Shown here: one piece after another, positions 60,637 to 64,000 of the stretch
How the letters are laid out: each line of letters opens with the position of its first letter
Numbering within the stretch: position 1 is the first letter of the stretch
Source: Pyxicephalus adspersus
Lineage: Eukaryota > Chordata > Amphibia > Anura > Pyxicephalidae
Direction: 5' to 3'
Assembly: GCF_032062135.1 (NCBI RefSeq)
Contig: NC_092860.1
Span: forward strand, 131,533,100-131,597,099
Length of the DNA: 64,000 nt
Translations under genes and position numbers: made by a program
Notes under the pieces: generated by a model
Databases searched by the model: none
Seen by the model: the letters and a program-made list of their open reading frames with translations, nothing else
What the model was told of the DNA's origin: nothing

Positions 60637-62068
60637 ATTTAAACAGTGCTTACACTCCCGCCCACTGAAATGTTTCATTATCGCCAAATTAGATCATTTA
60701 TTCACTCTAAACCTAAAGGCTTATGTCACCCTTATCAAAGTACAGCTTTTAAGAAATCATGCTGCTCAATTACTGAGGCTACGGGAAGAATTTCAGTTGT
60801 TTTTGCAGCTCTCTTTCCCAGTGACAAAAGATTGTTTTATATGACTCAATAGGAAACGGATCTGGCAGAGGAGTGAGGGGGTCAGGATTGGCAAGCTTTG
60901 GCCCCCTCTATGTCGTCAATTTTTTTAACGACGTCTCCTATAGTAGCTAACTACAAGGTTTTGTTGAGATGGTATATGGTGCCCATCTGGATTAACAAAT
61001 TTAATCCAACTATTTCTCTTTTGGGGTATAGACGCTGCGGACGCACAGGCACCATGTTTCATGCATGGTGGACTTGTCCCGAAGTCCAAAGGTTCTGGAT
61101 TTGCATTTTTTTTAAAATACTGTTTACCATAACACAAATTAACATTCCAAAAAAGTGGAGAGTGCCTTATTCTCTAAAGGTGCGTACACACTTCCAATTT
61201 TTATCGTTCAAAACGAACGACGAACGATCGATTGGGCAAAAAATCGTTCGTAAAAAAGTAACCAACGACGCCGACGAACGAGGAAAGTCGTTGGAAACGA
61301 ACGACCGGACCGGCGGATCGGATTGGACGACGATCGTTAAACATCGTTCGTGTGTACGGTCGTTCGTTGATCGTCCATGGTCTGAGCATGCGTAATGAAC
61401 GAACGTTCGTTCACTTTCCTGTCGTGCACATAGTTCCTCTATCGCTCAAACGATCGTATCTATTGTGTGTACAATATCTACGAACGATCGTGTCGTTATC
61501 TCTATGTGCAGGATCGGTGCTATACGATCGTTCGTAGATATCGTGCAGGATCGTTCGTCGTTCGTTTTCCAACGATAATAATTGGAAGTGTGTACGTAGC
61601 TTAAGCTACCAAATTCAGTGCCTAAACCTCACTACAGATTAGATAAAATATATTTTCCTAGCAGCCTATATTGCGATTGCTTGCTATTGGAAGGCCTTGG
61701 CCATTCCACTTGATTTTACCAATCATAAACTAAATTGGATCATGACAAATGATAAATTAACCTGTACCCTACAAAACAATATGGATACATTTTATAAGAC
61801 TTTGAACCCATGGATAACCCACACTCAATATTCATCTTTTCATGAGAACTTTTTACTATATTTGAATCTCACATCCTTTGTTTTTTACTCATTGACACCA
61901 AATGTGGATAACATTTATCTGTAGGCACTGTTTTATCAATGATCTAATGTTTGCCTGGTTAAATATGTTATAAAAAATCTAAAAAATTATTGGTGTGGAC
62001 CCATCAATTTACAATCAGCTAGGAAAAAGGTGTAAACATGGAATAGAAAATGAAATAGAAAAAAAAAT
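60637..62068 (+). pseudogene. 5'-truncated L1-type LINE: ORF2 C-terminal relic, interrupted by a MITE
   Basis: The plus-strand frame starting near 60640 reads as the C-terminal third of an L1/Tx1-clade ORF2 protein, a reverse transcriptase/endonuclease that copies LINE RNA into the genome. Recognisable parts: TEMFHYRQIRSFIHS, GRISVVFAAL, NYKVLLRWYMVP, and the CGRTGTMFHAWWTCPEVQRF segment that corresponds to the family's C-terminal Cys-rich domain; the first Cys of the usual CWRC appears replaced. In-frame stops occur after YMTQ (60850-60852), in ETDLAEE and before IKYIF. A Harbinger-like MITE occupies 61178-61601; on the far side the frame resumes (IFLAAYIAIACYWK) and ends at 61924. A short 3' tail follows to an A-rich run at about 62056-62068. 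The domains needed for activity are absent, so it is dead. Confidence 0.8.
61178..61601. mobile_element. Complete Harbinger-like MITE inserted in the LINE relic
   Basis: The 424-bp element starts AGGTGCGTACACACTTCCAA and ends TTGGAAGTGTGTACGTAGCT, with TAA on both sides (61175-61177, 61602-61604). The interior is full of AACGATCG/CGTTCGT motifs like the element at 35527-35960. Removal of the element plus one TAA leaves the LINE reading frame continuous. Confidence 0.9.
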
Positions 62069-62243
62069 CCACAACAAAGTTGCCAATTGTTCCTGATTTG
62101 AGGGACTGTCCTATCTTTGAGCCTTCAACCCTCGTCAGTTGCTCCACGATTTCTTGTGATACATAAACCTTTATAAAACAATATATTATACTAACACCAA
62201 AGTTGATTGTATTTTTTTTAAAGCCAGTAAATAAATTTACAAA

Positions 62244-62246
<3 letters not shown>

Positions 62247-62293
<47 letters not shown>
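62247..62293. repeat. (TA)n microsatellite
   Basis: About 23 uninterrupted TA units. Confidence 0.92.
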
Positions 62294-62295
<2 letters not shown>

Positions 62296-62724
62296 TGATG
62301 GTAAAAAAGCATATGTGGATTTACCCAATAATCTTCTGCGTATTAATTTTTCATGGTCTGAGTAAAAGGATGTGATTTCTGGTGATTTATTCATTGCACT
62401 TCACAAGACATTGACTTCCATATTTCCTTTTTTGAAGCCCCGCTGTTGTCATGGAGATGCGTAATGTAGCCGTAGTATGAGGCGGATCACTTGTGCCTAA
62501 GCCAGCAAGCTCAAGGTGCCGTTGGGGAGAAAAATGAATAGGTAGAATTTCACTGCAGAATGGCTTTTCTTGGTCATGGCAATCATGATGCCTTGAGATA
62601 GTTAGAGCTTTATCGGTGAGAGCCTAACAAAGATACTGTGAAAAATAAAAATAACCGGTTATATCTTATGGGTTCTACCAATGTTTTTATTATACAATGC
62701 TTCTCCAAAAAAACAAAAACACTC

Positions 62725-63400
62725 ATTCTAATATTTTGTTGGACTGCCCTTAGCCTAAATGATGCCTTCCCTATGATCTAGTTTTAATAATATTATGCAG
62801 TGTTGCATTTATTTCTGTATCAATTTTGAGCCAAGATCTTGTATTGATGATGGGAGAGTTGAACCGCTGTGTAAAGTCTTCTCCAGCACATTCCAAAGAT
62901 TCCCAATCGAGTTAAGGTTTGGACTTTGTGGTAGCCTATCCATGTATGAAAAAAAAAGTATCCCATGCTCCCTGAAGCCAAATGTCAGCCCAATGAATCC
63001 TGACATTGAAATCTCAGAATAAGTCTATGCAATCCAAAAAATCTATTGATGGAAAGACCTGGTCATTCAATATATTCAGGTAGTCTACTGACCCTATTTT
63101 CTGGACACATATGGCCTGATTTAATAAAGCTCTCCAAAGCTGGAGAAGATACACTTTCATCAGAAACCCAGTGTGATCCAGCAAACCTGGGATGGATTTC
63201 CTAAAAGTCATTTTTTTTTGTTAGCAAATGTTTTCAATCCTACACCACATCCATTCCAGGTTTTCTGGATCATTCAGCTTTACTGGTGAAAGTGTATGTT
63301 CTCCAGCCTTGGAGAACTTTAATAAATCAGGCCCACAACCTAGATCTGTCCAACTAAAGGAACCCCAGATCATATCACCGACCCCCCGACTATTTTTTAG
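62725..63400 (-). pseudogene. Tc1-type transposase relic (C-terminal part), interrupted by a fold-back MITE
   Basis: Read on the minus strand it encodes parts of a Tc1/mariner-superfamily DDE transposase, the enzyme that cuts and pastes the element at TA sites. Near 63090-63020 it reads SVDYLNILNDQVFPSIDF. Around 62995-62970 a different frame gives NVRIHWAD, matching the family's NARIHRAQ segment, and then the frame shifts to REHGILFFSYMDRLPQSPN, LNSIGNLWNVLEK and LPSSIQDLG. In the family the motif is PDLNPIENLW, where E is the third catalytic acid; here it is G (codon GGG). The DD pair before NARIH also looks deleted. The relic beyond the MITE (63335-63400) shows only short matches. Frameshifts, a dead active site and a missing N-terminal DNA-binding domain make it non-functional. 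Confidence 0.8.
63112..63334. mobile_element. Fold-back MITE inserted in the Tc1 relic
   Basis: The 223-bp palindromic element starts TGGCCTGATTTAATAAAGCT and ends ACTTTAATAAATCAGGCCC. The flanking triplets ATA and ACA differ by one base. Transposase homology resumes on both sides, so the MITE arrived later. An ORF entering from the left is a transposase/MITE chimera. Confidence 0.85.
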
Positions 63401-64000
63401 ACAAGCAAAGTATCAACTAGGAGTTTGGTCCCACTTTATTAGAGAAAAATTTCAAGTTGTTGCCACTTTGTATACACTTATTCACACTTAATGTAAATCT
63501 AGATCTTAATCTGCTGTCTAAGAACCTTAATAGGTGTAAAAACAGCTGTGTGATGTCTTGAGATATTTTTTCTTCCATTACTCTATCTTGAGCTTGTGTT
63601 CTCCTTAGCTGCGGTCTGTCTACAGTGTCAGTAGTCTAATTAGTATTTAGGTAAGGGGATATGTGAGATACAATCATATAACCTCTCACTTTCCAGTAAG
63701 CGTGGGGTTAATGTTTCACCCTGCACGGTATTCTGCAACATTGCCTGCACAAATGTTTATTAAGTGAGTTATTTCAAGAGCCTGTGACACACAGTAGCTC
63801 CTTCAACCTACACCACAAATCCATGAGAGACTTCCTAGAATGAATCATGTTACAGCAGCTCAGTCTAATGCCCTCATTAGATGTACGGATGACGCTTCTA
63901 TAGTACATATATAGAGGAGAACACCAATATCCTGAAACTTACTCCACTATAAAAAGAAGAGTGTTAAATTTAGCTTTGGGGTTGCTAGAAAAAGAATTTC
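63401..64000. other. Unique AT-rich DNA, nothing recognised
   Basis: No repeat ends or coding region recognised. Confidence 0.4.

Noticed and set aside
60898..61395. 165-codon ORF as one protein
   Set aside because: The N-terminal two thirds is L1 ORF2 relic; the C-terminal third is translation of the inserted MITE.
63014..63211. 65-codon minus-strand ORF as one protein
   Set aside because: It joins fold-back MITE sequence to Tc1 transposase relic and is a chimera of two transposons.

Overview
This 64 kb window looks like nuclear DNA of a vertebrate, most likely a frog of the ranoid/neobatrachian type. It is AT-rich and has no dense ORFs. It carries many non-autonomous DNA transposons whose ends I recognise from frog genomes: the fold-back element ending GGGCCTGATTTATTAAAG, Harbinger-like elements ending in a CTACGTACACAC type terminus with TAA target duplications, several hAT families, and an interspersed repeat containing TTTATATAGCGC. 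The taxon call is inference from repeat content. I see no rRNA, tRNA or CRISPR array, and no intact protein-coding gene. The window is therefore an intergenic desert or the inside of very long introns.

Layout. 0-4 kb: a repeat with a duplicated 42-bp unit, then a striking inverted duplication (2540-3285) with a fold-back MITE at its apex and an extra direct copy of one arm upstream. 4-15 kb: mostly unique AT-rich DNA with a fold-back MITE at 7.2 kb, an exon-like open segment at 9.16-9.29 kb (minus strand) and a few conserved-looking blocks. 15-25 kb: truncated Harbinger-like, hAT, mariner and TTAA-type elements and a perfect hairpin in an hAT relic. 27.1-28.4 kb: a 27-unit minisatellite (30-bp unit) abutting half of a fold-back MITE. 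33.5-34.8 kb: a much older, decayed tandem array of about 33 bp. 35-48 kb: complete Harbinger-like elements at 35.5 and 47.9 kb, a very short hAT at 39.5 kb and fold-back MITEs at 42.3 and 44.2 kb. 51-57 kb: composite hAT, GC-rich element, long TA microsatellite, short mariner, 383-bp hAT. 58-64 kb: fold-back MITE, G-run cluster, hAT, a 5'-truncated L1-type ORF2 relic split by a Harbinger-like MITE, and a Tc1-type transposase relic split by a fold-back MITE.

The only protein homology I can support is to transposon proteins (L1 ORF2 C-terminus, Tc1 transposase C-terminus), and both are dead. The nested insertions give a relative chronology: the L1 and Tc1 copies are older than the MITEs within them. 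Long ORFs elsewhere are products of tandem repeats or chance. Several unique blocks with TAATTA/POU-like motifs could be conserved regulatory DNA, but that needs alignment to other vertebrates.
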